Origin: Gammaproteobacteria bacterium
Lineage (GTDB): Bacteria; Pseudomonadota; Gammaproteobacteria; Thiomicrospirales; Thiomicrospiraceae
Direction: 5' to 3'
Assembly: GCA_013153955.1 (NCBI GenBank)
Contig: JAADDM010000196.1
Coordinates: 1 to 5,882 of the forward strand
Length of the DNA stretch: 5,882 nucleotides
How positions within the stretch are numbered: the stretch's first letter is position 1; each line of letters opens with the position of its first letter. Made by a program: the position numbers and the translations under genes. A model generated the notes under the pieces. It saw only the letters and a list, made by a program, of their open reading frames with translations. It did no database searches and was not told the origin of the DNA. Shown piece after piece: positions 5,694 to 5,882 of this stretch.

Positions 5694-5705
5694 CAAAGCG
5701 CTTTG
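5694..5705. other. 12-bp perfect palindrome in the phosphatase-tRNA intergenic region
   Basis: CAAAGCGCTTTG is self-complementary and lies 40 bp past the phosphatase stop. It lies beyond the tRNA terminator as read from the minus strand, so it belongs to neither gene's obvious promoter. It has no loop and is short, so it is more like a protein-binding site than a terminator; its function is unknown. The rest of 5655-5770 shows no gene or clear promoter. Confidence 0.3.
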
Positions 5706-5775
5706 TACGCGAGCTTTAAGCTGGCCAAGTTTAATAACGCCAACATCGATTGCTTCACTTTCAATTAGGCATAAA

Positions 5776-5809
5776 AAAACCCCGTTAAGGCAATCCTTAA
5801 CGGGGTTTT
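5776..5809 (-). terminator. Intrinsic terminator of the tRNA-Ser gene, probably also used by the phosphatase gene
   Basis: An 11-bp stem, CCCCGTTAAGG (5780-5790) with CCTTAACGGGG (5795-5805), encloses a 4-base loop. Read on the minus strand it is followed by seven T and lies just past the tRNA 3' end, a strong terminator. Read on the plus strand it is followed by four T, so it can also stop transcription coming from the phosphatase gene. Confidence 0.9.
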
Positions 5810-5816
5810 CAAAATA

Positions 5817-5882
5817 TGGCGATGGACTAGGGATTCGAACCCCAGGTGGGCTACAAACCCACAACAGTTTTCAAGACTGCCG
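5817..5882 (-). tRNA. tRNA-Ser (anticodon UGA), 5' part outside the window
   Basis: The minus strand reads an anticodon loop CTTGAAA with anticodon TGA (plus-strand bases 5871-5873), closed by GCAGT/ACTGT. A long class II variable arm follows with stem GTGGG/CCCAC, then a T arm around TTCGAAT, a 3' acceptor strand GTCCATC, discriminator G and an encoded CCA (5817-5819). The long variable arm and the UGA anticodon identify serine, reading UCA and related codons. The D arm and 5' acceptor strand lie beyond base 5882; the acceptor predicts a 5' end of GATGGAC. No truncated copy of the 3' end, which would mark an integrated element, is seen in this window. Confidence 0.93.

Noticed and set aside
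5673..5864. Open frame of 63 codons on the minus strand
   Set aside because: It runs through the T and variable arms of the tRNA and through the terminator hairpin, so it cannot be an independent protein gene of the usual kind.

Overview
The window looks like an ordinary chromosomal stretch of a gammaproteobacterium with AT-leaning DNA. The evidence is an RluA-type pseudouridine synthase closest to the gammaproteobacterial rluA pattern, a tRNA-Ser(UGA) with an encoded CCA end, a BFD-like 2Fe-2S protein and a bacterial MYG1-family protein. A sulfur-oxidising relative of Thiomicrorhabdus or Hydrogenovibrio is a guess from overall impression only. No mobile element, CRISPR array, phage gene or rRNA was seen.

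Layout. Positions 1-837 (+) hold nearly all of a MYG1/DHH-like phosphoesterase gene, cut at its start by the window edge and followed by a 14-bp hairpin. Positions 983-1255 (+) encode a small BFD-like ferredoxin-type protein. Positions 1290-1318 hold a symmetrical intrinsic terminator that separates this gene from a block transcribed the other way. That minus-strand block, in transcription order, is rluA (5111-4431), a very acidic protein (4351-2867) and a single-pass membrane protein with a histidine-rich linker (2763-1369). Divergent from rluA, across 57 bp that carry a 21-bp dyad, is a low-molecular-weight protein tyrosine phosphatase gene (5169-5654, +). The right edge holds the 3' part of a minus-strand tRNA-Ser(UGA) gene and its terminator.

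The outer genes are recognisable housekeeping functions. The two middle genes are not recognised and are the most interesting part. One encodes a 494-residue polyanion with 408 consecutive residues lacking Lys, Arg and His, a degenerate repeated D-x-D-x-(L/M)-(L/M)-A motif and a C-terminal Ala/Gln-rich helical tail. The other encodes a membrane-anchored protein whose probably periplasmic part has 21 histidines within about 140 residues. A stretch near the end of the acidic protein resembles the pre-membrane stretch of its neighbour. This hints that the two share a helical module and may assemble together. The acidic gene also carries a G8 tract where either a +1 or a -1 slip gives an almost immediate stop codon, so it could behave as a contingency (on/off) locus. 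These interpretations are inference; only the composition, repeats and reading frames are seen directly.
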